From assembly GCF_016899955.1 (NCBI RefSeq), contig NZ_JACJJL010000008.1, forward strand, positions 1-64,000: a DNA stretch of 64,000 nt, in the 5' to 3' direction. The position numbers and the translations under genes are program-made. Of the stretch, positions 53,846-62,460 are shown piece after piece. How positions within the stretch are numbered: the stretch's first letter is position 1; the number at the start of each line of letters is the position of its first letter. The stretch comes from Marseilla massiliensis. Lineage in GTDB: Bacteria; Bacteroidota; Bacteroidia; Bacteroidales; Bacteroidaceae. Below the pieces are notes generated by a model. It was given only the letters and a program-made list of their open reading frames with translations, ran no database searches and was not told the origin of the DNA.

Positions 53846-56800
53846 ATGTATGCCATCATACCCCAACAGATTCCCCAGGACAGGCGTGCCGAGATCAACG
53901 AGAAAATCCTTTTCGCCATAGACTCCGGCAAGGACCTCGTTCCGAAGGAAAGCATCTACAACTGCTACACGGGAATCGGAGGACTGCACAACCTCAGGCA
54001 GTCGGATTTCACCAGCTACCATGAATACGCCGAGGCCAAGAAGGAATTCGAGATGGGACAGTTCTTCACCCCGCACGACATATGCCGGAGCATGGTGGAG
54101 ACCCTTTCTCCGACATCGGCGGAAATGGTACTTGACATGTGCTGCGGCATGGGCAACTTCTTCAACCATCTGCCCAACCTGCACAATGCCTACGGATTCG
54201 ACATTGACGGCAAGGCGGTGGCCGTTGCCAGATACCTCTACCCGGAAGCTCATATCGAGAAATGCGACATACAGCTGTACAATCCCGAACAGCGTTTCGA
54301 CATCATTGTCGGAAATCCGCCCTTCAACCTGAAATTTGATTACAGGCTGTCGCAGGAATTCTACATGGACAAGGCCTATGACGTGCTCAACCCTGCCGGA
54401 ATCCTGATGGTCATCGTCCCTCTCTCCTTCATGCAGAACGAGTTCTGGGAAAAGACACGCGTGGCGAAAATCAACTCGAATTTCTCCTTCATCGGCCAGA
54501 CCAGGCTGGAACATTCAGCCTTCTCTACGGTGGGCGTACAGAATTTCGCAACAAAAATCATGGTATTCCTCCGCCGTTCCCTCCATATTGAAATGCAGCC
54601 CTACAACGCGGAAGAGTTTGTCAGCATGGATGAGCTGAAGAAACGCATAGCCGAAGTGCGGAAAATGAAACACCGGCTGCGCCTCCAGCTGATGCGGGAG
54701 TGCAACCATATAGACAAAGAAGAGCTGGAACAGTTCGAGTACAGGCTCGCCAAATACATGTACGAGCTGAAAGCCCATGCCGTGCTGAACAGGCATGTCG
54801 AAAAGGCGGAGGCGCTGGTGTCCAAATTCCGCAACCAGAAACCGCCGGAAAATGCCACCCGGGAACAGATAAAGGAATGGGAACGCAAGAAGCTGACCAC
54901 CGGCAAGGTTCTCGGCATCATCCGCAGGTACATCACCTCGCAGAACGTGGTGCCGCGCAAGGAAGTGGCATTGGTGAAGACATCCTACGGCTTCAAGCTG
55001 AAGCAATATGCCCCGCGTCTGCTTGACAAGGTCACGCACAAGGCCGCAGGCATCAACGACCTCATACTCGGAAGGGCCGAACTCCCGATGCCGGAAAACG
55101 TCACAGAAAAGAACATGCGGCAGATCCGTGCCGCCAGTAAACTGATACGGCGCAAACAGAGGCAATACGAGACCCAGAATCTCCAGTTTGCGGAAATGCG
55201 GGAAGATGCCGGCCTGAAGGAATACCTGGACCGCACCACATTCATCAACAAGGACGGTGAAGTCTGCGAATTCACGGACTTGCAGAAACACGACCTGAAC
55301 CTCGTGTTGCAGAAACGCTACGCCCTGCTGAACTGGCAGCAGGGTTCAGGCAAGACCGCCGCCGTCTATCACAGGGCGAAATACCTGCTCAAGTTCAGAA
55401 AGGCAAAGAACGTCATCATACTTGCCCCGGCCATCGCCACCAACATGACCTGGATACCGTTCCTTACCATAAACAAGGAACGCTTCCGTACAATACAGAC
55501 CGCCGGCGACCTCAACAACATACCGGAAGGGACATTCCTTGTCGTCTCCACCTCCATGCTCCGGAAACTGAAAAGAGGACTGATGCGTTTCGTGAAACGC
55601 ACTTCCGGCAAGCTGTGCCTTGTCTTCGACGAGTCGGACGAAATCACCAATCCCACATCGCAGCGTACAAGAAACATCCTGTGCATATTCAGGAGGCTCA
55701 GGTACAAGATCCTCGACACGGGAACAACCACCCGCAACAACATCGCGGAACTGTACAGCCAGTTCGAACTACTCTACAACAACTCCGTAAATATGATATG
55801 CTGGAGCCCGCAGGTCTACCACGAAAACAGGGACCACGAGATAGAGGAAGAGAACAACCCGGATTACGGAACACCGTTCCCCGCCTTCAGGGGGCATGTC
55901 CTTTTCCGTGCCTGCCACTGTCCGGGGAAAGCCACTGTATTCGGCATCGAGAAACAGAACCAGGACGTGTACAACAAGGACGAACTCTCCGAACTTATCG
56001 GCAAAACGGTCATCACCCGTAAATTCAGGGACTTCGCAGGAGAGAAATACCGGATACGGACACATACCGTCCGTCCCTCGGAAGGAGAACACGAGGTATA
56101 CCGTGTCATCATCGAGGAATTCTGCCGCATCTGTGAGCTGTACTACAACAGCACGGGAGACACGAAAAAGGATGCAGGACTGAGACTCATGAGGCAGATC
56201 AAGCTGCTTATCAAAGCCTGTTCGGTACCTCACCTGATAGAGGGATACTACGGTGACAGTTATCCTTCCAAGACCCGCTATATTGAAAGGCTCATAAGGA
56301 CAATACCGGGTAAGGTTGCCATCGGATGTACCACATTGGCGGCCTTCGACCTCTACGAGAGCTATATCCGGGAACATTTTCCCGACAGACCTGTATTTGT
56401 GGTCAAGGGAGATGTAGCCTTCAAGAAACGGCAGAGCATCGTGACCGAATTCGACTCCACCATCAACGGCATCCTGATATGCACACAGCAGAGCCTGAGC
56501 AGCTCCGTGAACATACCTACCTGCAACGACGTGATACTGGAATCCCTGCAGTGGAACATCCCCCGTATGGAACAGTTCTACTTCCGTTTCATCCGTCTCG
56601 ATTCCAAAGAAATGAAGGATGTCCACTACGTCACCTACGAAGATTCGGTCGAACAGAACCTGATGGCACTGGTACTGACCAAGGAGCGTCTGAACGAATT
56701 CATCAAGACCGGTGAGGTCAAAGAACAGTCAGAAATCTTCGAGGAGTTCGACATCACAATGTCTGTCATCGACAGCCTGCTCATCCGCACGCAGGACAGT

Positions 56801-56848
56801 GAAGGCAAAATACACATCAGCTGGGGAAGCCAGCGCATAACAGAATAA
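53846..56848 (+). CDS. Adenine-specific DNA methyltransferase fused to an SF2 helicase
   Basis: 1000 residues. The first 260 form an N6-adenine methyltransferase: EFEMGQFFTPHDICRSMVE, SAM motif LDMCCGMGNFF and the catalytic IIVGNPPFNLKF. A helical linker (about 270-480) leads to a helicase with Walker A LLNWQQGSGKTAAV, motif II CLVFDESDEI, motif III-like LDTGTTTRNN and a C-terminal RecA half (VAIGCTTLAAFDLYESYI, LICTQQSLSSSVNI). There is no nuclease domain visible, so it is not a complete type I or III enzyme. Such large proteins are frequent on Bacteroidales conjugative elements and may protect or remodel the element's DNA. Terminators and structured element copy 2 flank it. Confidence 0.85.
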   Translation: MYAIIPQQIPQDRRAEINEKILFAIDSGKDLVPKESIYNCYTGIGGLHNLRQSDFTSYHEYAEAKKEFEMGQFFTPHDICRSMVETLSPTSAEMVLDMCCGMGNFFNHLPNLHNAYGFDIDGKAVAVARYLYPEAHIEKCDIQLYNPEQRFDIIVGNPPFNLKFDYRLSQEFYMDKAYDVLNPAGILMVIVPLSFMQNEFWEKTRVAKINSNFSFIGQTRLEHSAFSTVGVQNFATKIMVFLRRSLHIEMQPYNAEEFVSMDELKKRIAEVRKMKHRLRLQLMRECNHIDKEELEQFEYRLAKYMYELKAHAVLNRHVEKAEALVSKFRNQKPPENATREQIKEWERKKLTTGKVLGIIRRYITSQNVVPRKEVALVKTSYGFKLKQYAPRLLDKVTHKAAGINDLILGRAELPMPENVTEKNMRQIRAASKLIRRKQRQYETQNLQFAEMREDAGLKEYLDRTTFINKDGEVCEFTDLQKHDLNLVLQKRYALLNWQQGSGKTAAVYHRAKYLLKFRKAKNVIILAPAIATNMTWIPFLTINKERFRTIQTAGDLNNIPEGTFLVVSTSMLRKLKRGLMRFVKRTSGKLCLVFDESDEITNPTSQRTRNILCIFRRLRYKILDTGTTTRNNIAELYSQFELLYNNSVNMICWSPQVYHENRDHEIEEENNPDYGTPFPAFRGHVLFRACHCPGKATVFGIEKQNQDVYNKDELSELIGKTVITRKFRDFAGEKYRIRTHTVRPSEGEHEVYRVIIEEFCRICELYYNSTGDTKKDAGLRLMRQIKLLIKACSVPHLIEGYYGDSYPSKTRYIERLIRTIPGKVAIGCTTLAAFDLYESYIREHFPDRPVFVVKGDVAFKKRQSIVTEFDSTINGILICTQQSLSSSVNIPTCNDVILESLQWNIPRMEQFYFRFIRLDSKEMKDVHYVTYEDSVEQNLMALVLTKERLNEFIKTGEVKEQSEIFEEFDITMSVIDSLLIRTQDSEGKIHISWGSQRITE

Positions 56849-56869
56849 ATATGAACCGTATGAAGAAGA

Positions 56870-57043
56870 CCGGGAGTTCCATTCCCACCGACAAAGGTAA
56901 GCCGCGTCCCCATCGGCTGAGCAAGGTCAGGCCGCAGGCGGTTTTCAGGAAAATCATCCTCGCGGAGCTGCGGTATTTTCCCGAAAAACCCTGCACAGCC
57001 GGGACACGGCACCTTGTCGAGGTCGGTGGAATGGAATCCCCGG
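56870..57043 (+). promoter_or_regulatory. Structured RNA element, copy 2, upstream of the ArdA-like gene
   Basis: The outer helix 56870-56892 pairs with 57022-57043. Inner helices are 56901-56909/57002-57010, 56914-56919/56996-57001, 56921-56926/56989-56994 and CCGCAG/CTGCGG (56932-56937/56968-56973). Conserved cores: CAAAGGTAA at 56892, AATCATCCTCGC at 56952, GCGGTATTTT at 56970 and CCCGAA at 56980. It ends 27 nt before the start codon. A 72-residue open frame covering it is best explained as non-coding. Confidence 0.65.
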
Positions 57044-57070
57044 CATCCACATACATAAAAGACAAGTAAT

Positions 57071-57562
57071 ATGGATCTGAACAATGCAGAGATTGCCGTG
57101 ACCACACAGCATCTCATTGACATAAAGGATTACAGGGACTACTGGCTGCACCTGTCCGACTACAGCGACATGGGCGAGTTCCTGAGTGCCTGTTCCGACC
57201 TGTTTCCCGGGGAAAAGGAACCGGAATACCGGTATCCGAAATGGGAAAACATTCCGGACACACTGATCAGCCGTGAATGGCTCTGTCCCAACTTCTTCGA
57301 GATCAGGGATGCCCTTGAAAGGCTCGAAGAGGAAGAAACGGAGTTTTTCATAAGCTGGAGCAGAAGTTACGGATATGACATCACCACGGATGACCCGCAC
57401 ATGATGGTATCACACTACCATGACCTGTACGGGGATACCGTCACGGAAACGGAAGAAGACGCGGACACGGGAGAAGATGCCCTGATATACACGGGCGTAT
57501 CAAGCTACTACTGCGACATGCTTACATTCCGTTACGAAATATTTGATGACAATTATGACTAA
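57071..57562 (+). CDS. ArdA-like antirestriction protein
   Basis: 163 residues, strongly acidic. The segment LHLSDYSDMGEFLSACSDLF, then PKWENIPDTLISREWL and FFEIRDALERLEEEE follows the first and second domains of ArdA, which mimics B-DNA and blocks type I restriction enzymes. The N-terminal strand of classical ArdA (ending KG-WLDL) is only partly kept. The C-terminus is rich in Asp and Glu. The role fits a transferred element. It sits directly behind structured element copy 2. A different DNA-mimic family is possible. Confidence 0.6.
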   Translation: MDLNNAEIAVTTQHLIDIKDYRDYWLHLSDYSDMGEFLSACSDLFPGEKEPEYRYPKWENIPDTLISREWLCPNFFEIRDALERLEEEETEFFISWSRSYGYDITTDDPHMMVSHYHDLYGDTVTETEEDADTGEDALIYTGVSSYYCDMLTFRYEIFDDNYD

Positions 57563-57574
57563 AAGACAAAAGAT

Positions 57575-57889
57575 ATGGAAATCAACTTCAAAGGACCTGT
57601 AATGCCTATCGACCCATACTCGCAGCTGGCATTCGTGGAAATACTGAACATACTACTGACGGCGGGACACATCGTGGATGTGAACCGCTTCCTCATAAGC
57701 AGGAATGTCAATCCGCAGTTCGGCTCACTGTCAGGCTATTTCAGATGGTCGTTCGCCGGAGACCATTTTACCCTCTGGCAACGCACGGACTACAATTCAA
57801 CGCTATGTTTTAACCACAGGATACTCGATCTGCCTTTCGGTGTCCTGGCAGCAAAAGACAGCGGGAAAGACAAGGAAACGGCAAACTGA
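57575..57889 (+). CDS. Hypothetical island protein, 104 residues
   Basis: Starts 12 bp after the ArdA-like stop with a clear leader. It contains EILNILLTAGHIVDVNRFLI and FGSLSGYFRWSFAGDHF. No signal peptide, membrane helix or known motif. Part of a tightly packed plus-strand series of small genes. Confidence 0.6.
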   Translation: MEINFKGPVMPIDPYSQLAFVEILNILLTAGHIVDVNRFLISRNVNPQFGSLSGYFRWSFAGDHFTLWQRTDYNSTLCFNHRILDLPFGVLAAKDSGKDKETAN

Positions 57890-57901
57890 AAATGAAACGA
57901 T

Positions 57902-58189
57902 ATGGAAACTACGATAAAAATACCCAACCGGGAAATCGCGCTCGCGGCATTTGACAGGCTCCGCCGGGAAAAAAGGAAGGATGCCGCACTGAGGCTGGCC
58001 GGGTGTATGCTCAGAGGGACATACATATCCCTCGGCATCGGTGATACCGACTGGGAAATAGACACCGCACTGCACAAATGCGGCGGTGAGCCTAAAACCG
58101 GATACGGTCATATGGCACATTTCCACTTCGACGGCGAGACGGAAATGGAAACAGAGAAATATGAAAGGCTCAAGGAAGAGTACGAATGA
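57902..58189 (+). CDS. Hypothetical island protein, 95 residues
   Basis: Starts 12 bp after the previous stop. The N-terminal half is basic and helical (AAFDRLRREKRKDAALRLAG); the C-terminal half has GYGHMAHFHFDGETEME. No known motif. Confidence 0.6.
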   Translation: METTIKIPNREIALAAFDRLRREKRKDAALRLAGCMLRGTYISLGIGDTDWEIDTALHKCGGEPKTGYGHMAHFHFDGETEMETEKYERLKEEYE

Positions 58190-58192
58190 CAA

Positions 58193-58224
58193 GGGAGCGG
58201 CCGAAAGGTCGCTCTTCTCATTTA
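58193..58224 (+). terminator. Hairpin between island genes, possible terminator
   Basis: GAGCGGCC (58195-58202), a GAAA tetraloop and GGTCGCTC (58207-58214), followed by TTCTCATTT. A second hairpin, TGTACGG with CCGTACA, follows before the next gene. Confidence 0.55.
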
Positions 58225-58273
58225 TAAACGACATGTACGGGAAACAGAATCCTGCCGTACACAGGTAACAGAA

Positions 58274-59206
58274 ATGGAAGAACAGGAAAGACTGACAATG
58301 GAACTCGTGAAATCGCTCATGGACAAGTCCTACACGCTGGTATGGGTGGACTACAACGACAATCTCGACAACTGCCGTGACACCATCCAGAAGTGTCTGG
58401 AAGAAAGGAGCTGTGAAAGTCTGTGGGAGAAAGTGGACGAATGGTACGGTGACGCCGAATGGGAAGCTGTCCGTGAAATCGTCTCAAAGCTGAAGGATGA
58501 ATGTATCCGTTTCCATGATTTCGGGGAAGAGGAAGTGGACAAGTTCTTTCAAGAACACGAAGACGAAATCAGGGAAGAAATCTATGACAGAAACGACTCT
58601 GACACGCTGAAAGAACTTCTCAAAAACACGGATGACATCCCCGTGCGTGTCGAGATGCTGTCAAACTACGACTGCATCAATTCCAACTGGCTGGAATCGC
58701 AGGAAGGATACCGGTACAAGGAATCCTATTTCGGGGATATGATAGACGCGCTGAACCTCAATCCAGCCAAAGTGAAGAAAATGCTGGTGGAGAAAGGCTA
58801 CACGGTATATGGCCGGTTCCCCGACAAAAAATACAGGGACGGCAAGGAACAGGTATCCTATGAACAGTTCTACCATGAACTTATCAACTCCTGCTGCGGT
58901 GCCAACCTGCTGACCTATATCGGCAAGGTAAGCCTGCAGGAACTTTATGATGCCGGATTCTCGCTTGGGGAAGTCATTATTCCCAAAGGCAACTGCTGCG
59001 GCATCTTCAGCTCCATGTACGGCGGTGGAAGCCTCCTGGAAATGGAACTCCTGAAAGATGTCAGACTGAAACTGGAAGTCAGGGACTATCACGGATTCCG
59101 CTTCCGTCTTGACAGCGAGAACTCAAAATATGAATGCTCCATCAAGCATGTGTACGGGGTATGCGATTCCTTCTTCGGAGAAAAGATAGGTCTTGTCGCT
59201 TCATAA
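58274..59206 (+). CDS. Hypothetical island protein, 310 residues
   Basis: Acidic, largely helical in the first 130 residues (EEEVDKFFQEHEDEIREEI). The second half includes ALNLNPAKVKKMLVEKGYTV, SCCGANLLTYIGKVSLQELY and VIIPKGNCCGIFSSMYGGG. No recognised domain. It is typical in style of large acidic cargo proteins in Bacteroidales conjugative elements. Two hairpins separate it from the gene before. Confidence 0.6.
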   Translation: MEEQERLTMELVKSLMDKSYTLVWVDYNDNLDNCRDTIQKCLEERSCESLWEKVDEWYGDAEWEAVREIVSKLKDECIRFHDFGEEEVDKFFQEHEDEIREEIYDRNDSDTLKELLKNTDDIPVRVEMLSNYDCINSNWLESQEGYRYKESYFGDMIDALNLNPAKVKKMLVEKGYTVYGRFPDKKYRDGKEQVSYEQFYHELINSCCGANLLTYIGKVSLQELYDAGFSLGEVIIPKGNCCGIFSSMYGGGSLLEMELLKDVRLKLEVRDYHGFRFRLDSENSKYECSIKHVYGVCDSFFGEKIGLVAS

Positions 59207-59237
59207 ATCAAGTATGGTCAATTAAAGATATCAAATC

Positions 59238-59726
59238 ATGGAAAAGAAATATGCAATCATCCTATTCAAGGGAAAAGAATACCTGTGCGGACACGAAGAC
59301 GGCTGCCATTACGATGTGTCCTGCCCGGTGAGGACATTCACTGAAGGAGAAGACGACTTCAAAATTCAGGAATCCGGGAAAAACCGGTCTGAAAGGACAT
59401 TCCGGTACCATGGAAAGGAATTCAGGCTTGTCACCGGCTTCTACCCGAACGGATGGCCGGTTCTGAGTCTGGAATCACCGGACAACGGGGAACTATACAC
59501 GGTACTTACCGTCAATCTGGAAGACTCTCCGGCATTCGGGATTCCCGACCAGGCATTCATTGACATAAACAACAATCCGGAAGCGATGGAATTCCTCATA
59601 AGGAACAGCCTTGCCGAAGATACGGGATACAGACGCAAAAGCGGATGGGTAGAATACCCGATGGCCAAACTGAACCTGGCTGAACTGTACCGGTTGTCAC
59701 CGGAATCGTTCGAGAACCAAGAATAA
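59238..59726 (+). CDS. Hypothetical island protein, DUF4313-like
   Basis: 162 residues. It begins EKKYAIILFKGKEYLCGHED and contains LVTGFYPNGWPVLSLESPDNG, then VLTVNLEDSP and AEDTGYRRKSGWVEYPMAK. The pattern recalls DUF4313 proteins of mobile elements, whose function is unknown. The assignment is from memory. Confidence 0.55.
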   Translation: MEKKYAIILFKGKEYLCGHEDGCHYDVSCPVRTFTEGEDDFKIQESGKNRSERTFRYHGKEFRLVTGFYPNGWPVLSLESPDNGELYTVLTVNLEDSPAFGIPDQAFIDINNNPEAMEFLIRNSLAEDTGYRRKSGWVEYPMAKLNLAELYRLSPESFENQE

Positions 59727-59765
59727 GAATCAACAACAGAAATCATTAACCAAATCATAGGAATT

Positions 59766-60347
59766 ATGGCAAAGTACGATGTAAGAGTAAGGTACACCTT
59801 CGAGGGTACCTACAAGGTCGTGGCGGAAGACCGCGACGAGGCGGAAAGAATTGTAACGGAAGACTGCGGTCTGGTATTGGGCGGAAACATCCACACTACC
59901 TGCGATGATGACGAGGTGACAGACTGGAGATTCGGCTGTCACCCCGACATGCAGATCCTTTCTTTCAGGGAACGGGGTGGCAAAGGCAAGGTCAGATACA
60001 CGTCCATGTGTTTCAGCGACAGGATTGAAGAACTGAGAAAGGACATAATCGAAGCCATCAGGGAGCTGCTTGATGCGCAGGGACTGAAAGAAATCACGTT
60101 TACCGACAACGAAGAAGACCCCGTATGGATTATCTGGTTTGACGATAATGGAGACCCATACGAGTGTTATGTTACAGGAATTGAGGTTACTGACAAGTTC
60201 ATTACCGTGTTGGCAACAATAAAGGACAGTATGGAAGAGGTTTTCTGTCAGAGTCCTTTCGAACTTGGAGCCAGCAACATTGATTGGCTCAATCAAATGT
60301 ACGAAGCAGTCAGGCTTCAACTTGAAAATACAAACGGGAACTCTTAA
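59766..60347 (+). CDS. Hypothetical island protein, 193 residues
   Basis: The N-terminal part (VRVRYTFEGTYKVVAEDRDE, AERIVTEDCGLVLGG) looks like a small alpha-beta domain of the DpnD/PcfM-like type in which an EA-helix follows a strand. The second half (IIEAIRELLDAQGLKEITF, then DPVWIIWFDDNGDPY) may be a separate domain. No catalytic motif is seen. The next gene begins 13 bp after its stop. Confidence 0.55.
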   Translation: MAKYDVRVRYTFEGTYKVVAEDRDEAERIVTEDCGLVLGGNIHTTCDDDEVTDWRFGCHPDMQILSFRERGGKGKVRYTSMCFSDRIEELRKDIIEAIRELLDAQGLKEITFTDNEEDPVWIIWFDDNGDPYECYVTGIEVTDKFITVLATIKDSMEEVFCQSPFELGASNIDWLNQMYEAVRLQLENTNGNS

Positions 60348-60360
60348 AACGAAAGACAAT

Positions 60361-60591
60361 ATGGCAACAAAAGTCAATATGGACAGACACGTCCGGGAGG
60401 GATGGACTGTCGGAGCGTTCATCAGGGAGCTGGCCCCGCAGGTGGAAATGATCATGAGCGGGCAAAGCTGGAGGGAACCTTTCAGAAACAAACAGGAACT
60501 GGCGGACTGGTGCAGGGACAACCAACCCTATTACAAGAAAAGGATTCCTGAAGTGAACAGCCATTTTGCAAAAATGTATAACCTCAAATAG
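60361..60591 (+). CDS. Small hypothetical island protein, 76 residues
   Basis: Starts MATKVNMDRHVREGWTVGAF at ATG 60361, 13 bp after the preceding stop; the longer open frame overlaps that gene and is not used. A helical, Trp-containing protein (WREPFRNKQELADWCRDN). No family recognised. Confidence 0.6.
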   Translation: MATKVNMDRHVREGWTVGAFIRELAPQVEMIMSGQSWREPFRNKQELADWCRDNQPYYKKRIPEVNSHFAKMYNLK

Positions 60592-60601
60592 AAACAACAG
60601 T

Positions 60602-61198
60602 ATGAAATATCAAGCGGAAAATGCAGTGTCCAGCTACTTCTACTACATGTGGAATACCTGGTGCGAGGAAGAGTGCAAGACAGTCTTCAAGGAAATGTAC
60701 CCACATTTTTGGGAAAAATGGAGTCTGATGACGGACAAGGGTGTATTCGGAGCCTCCGAACGGTTCTATGCGGAACTGACGGACCGCTACAGGGAAAAAC
60801 TGGTGGAACGGGCCGTCAGCCTGTATGACGGCAAGGCCAGGCGCAAACACCCGGACGATTCCAAAATCAAAGTGTGCAGTGACTGCGGTTCAACAGAGAT
60901 TGAGATTCAGGCATGGGTGGATGTAAACACGAACGAATACCACAGTGACGTGGACGATGACATCTGGTGTTCCCAGTGCGAGGACAATGTGGAGACCTGC
61001 TCCAAGCAATCCTTTCTGGAAAAGATGCAGGAATGGTGGAAATCCAACAATACCGATAACCTTGAATACCTGACCGGATTCAAGACATCCGATTTCCCTT
61101 CAGCCAATTCCGGGCAAACATTCTCCGAGGCCGCCGACGAATGGTGGAACGGCAAAAACTATGACGAGAAGAGGAACATATACCTGACAAACAATTAA
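60602..61198 (+). CDS. Hypothetical island protein with a zinc-ribbon motif
   Basis: 198 residues from ATG 60602. The N-terminal helical part (YFYYMWNTWCEEECKTVF) precedes a four-cysteine zinc ribbon, CSDCGSTEIEIQAWVDVNTN followed by WCSQCED. The C-terminus has a Trp-rich segment (EAADEWWNGKNYDEKRN). Nucleic-acid or protein binding is possible; nothing more can be said. Confidence 0.6.
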   Translation: MKYQAENAVSSYFYYMWNTWCEEECKTVFKEMYPHFWEKWSLMTDKGVFGASERFYAELTDRYREKLVERAVSLYDGKARRKHPDDSKIKVCSDCGSTEIEIQAWVDVNTNEYHSDVDDDIWCSQCEDNVETCSKQSFLEKMQEWWKSNNTDNLEYLTGFKTSDFPSANSGQTFSEAADEWWNGKNYDEKRNIYLTNN

Positions 61199-61209
61199 AG
61201 ACAACAGAT

Positions 61210-61419
61210 ATGGCACGGAATATCATTGACCTGATCTGCAACTCATGCAGTTGCGGCAAGGAAGAGGCACAGGAATACCTGGACGACGAGATAAGAAACC
61301 TGCAGGAACTTCAGGAGGACAACGACCTGAGAAGCGAAGACTTCGAAATCGCGTGCAGCAACCTCGGGCTTGACCTGGACTGGCAGATATATTTCATCAA
61401 CCGTCTCGCGGGACTTTAA
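61210..61419 (+). CDS. Small hypothetical island protein, 69 residues
   Basis: MARNIIDLICNSCSCGKEEA, acidic and helical, with three closely spaced cysteines near the N-terminus. It is tightly packed between the zinc-ribbon and J-domain genes (11 bp each side), which supports translation. No family recognised. Confidence 0.55.
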   Translation: MARNIIDLICNSCSCGKEEAQEYLDDEIRNLQELQEDNDLRSEDFEIACSNLGLDLDWQIYFINRLAGL

Positions 61420-61430
61420 CGGATACAGAC

Positions 61431-62450
61431 ATGACTTATTTTCAAAACATACACTCTCTGGCGGACCTGAAAAAGGAATACCGCCGTCTGGCAATGCTTC
61501 ACCACCCGGACAAGGGTGGTGACACTGCCCTCATGCAGCAGGTGAACACCGAATTCGGAAAATTGTTCGAGGTCTGGAAAGACAAGCCCTGCGTCTCCAC
61601 AGCTCCAACAGGCTACGAACACGACTTTCAGGGTGCCACCGCAAAGGAATACACCGAATATGTGTACAATGAATACCGCTGGAAAGGACACAACTATACC
61701 GGACAGTCCGCACCGGAGATCACGGAACTGGTCAGGGCATGGCTCAAGGAAACCTACCCGAGATATACCTTCTCGGTCCGCAGGGACGGATACAATTCAA
61801 TCCTTATCCGGCTGATGAAAGCAGACTTCGAGGCTTTCACCAAAGAGTCAGGAAAAATACAGGGAGACATCAACCACTACAACATCCAGACATCAGACAG
61901 TCTGACCGACCGGGCCAAGGACGTGATGACAAACGTCAGGGATTTTGTGATGTCATACAATTTCGATGAAAGCGACCCCATGACCGACTATTTCCACACC
62001 AACTTCTATCTCACGCTCGGAATCGGCAGCTACAGACAGCCGTACCGGATGGAACTGCCGAAAATTACGGGAAAAGACAATCCTGAAGCTTTCAGACATC
62101 CCGAAGGAGCGGCACACAAGGCTATACGTCAGGCACTGGGCAAGGCCCGGTTCGGCTTCATCGAGAACCGAAGACATATCGGGGAAATGATACTTGGAGA
62201 GGACTTTTACGGCTCACAGGGCGAACATTATTTCTGGCCCAAGGAATATTCGAGTGCGAAGACGGCACAGAAACGCATCGGGAAACTGGAGGCAGCCGGA
62301 ATGCGCTGCGAACTGACAGGCTGCAACGGCGGATACATACGCCTGCTCGGATATACCCCGGAAACGGAAAGCAATCTGGAACGGGAAAGGCAGGAATATG
62401 CCACTGCATACCGCACATGGCAATCAAGGCGGAATTTTAAAACAACTTAA
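61431..62450 (+). CDS. J-domain protein with an LPD29-like region
   Basis: 339 residues. The first 45 are a shortened J-domain with helix II and the HPD motif (DLKKEYRRLAMLHHPDKGGD), which would recruit DnaK. A following region (EITELVRAWLKETYPRYTFS, then VRRDGYNSILIRLMKADF) resembles the polyvalent-protein-associated domain LPD29 of mobile-element proteins. The C-terminus has EYSSAKTAQKRIGKLEAAGM. There is no zinc-finger or client-binding DnaJ region. It may help element replication or protein folding after transfer. Confidence 0.7.
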   Translation: MTYFQNIHSLADLKKEYRRLAMLHHPDKGGDTALMQQVNTEFGKLFEVWKDKPCVSTAPTGYEHDFQGATAKEYTEYVYNEYRWKGHNYTGQSAPEITELVRAWLKETYPRYTFSVRRDGYNSILIRLMKADFEAFTKESGKIQGDINHYNIQTSDSLTDRAKDVMTNVRDFVMSYNFDESDPMTDYFHTNFYLTLGIGSYRQPYRMELPKITGKDNPEAFRHPEGAAHKAIRQALGKARFGFIENRRHIGEMILGEDFYGSQGEHYFWPKEYSSAKTAQKRIGKLEAAGMRCELTGCNGGYIRLLGYTPETESNLERERQEYATAYRTWQSRRNFKTT

Positions 62451-62460
62451 ATCAAAATTT

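Noticed and set aside
56851..57069. A 72-residue open frame over the second structured element
   Set aside because: The similarity to copy 1 is in RNA-like cores and helices, and copy 1 does not preserve this frame.
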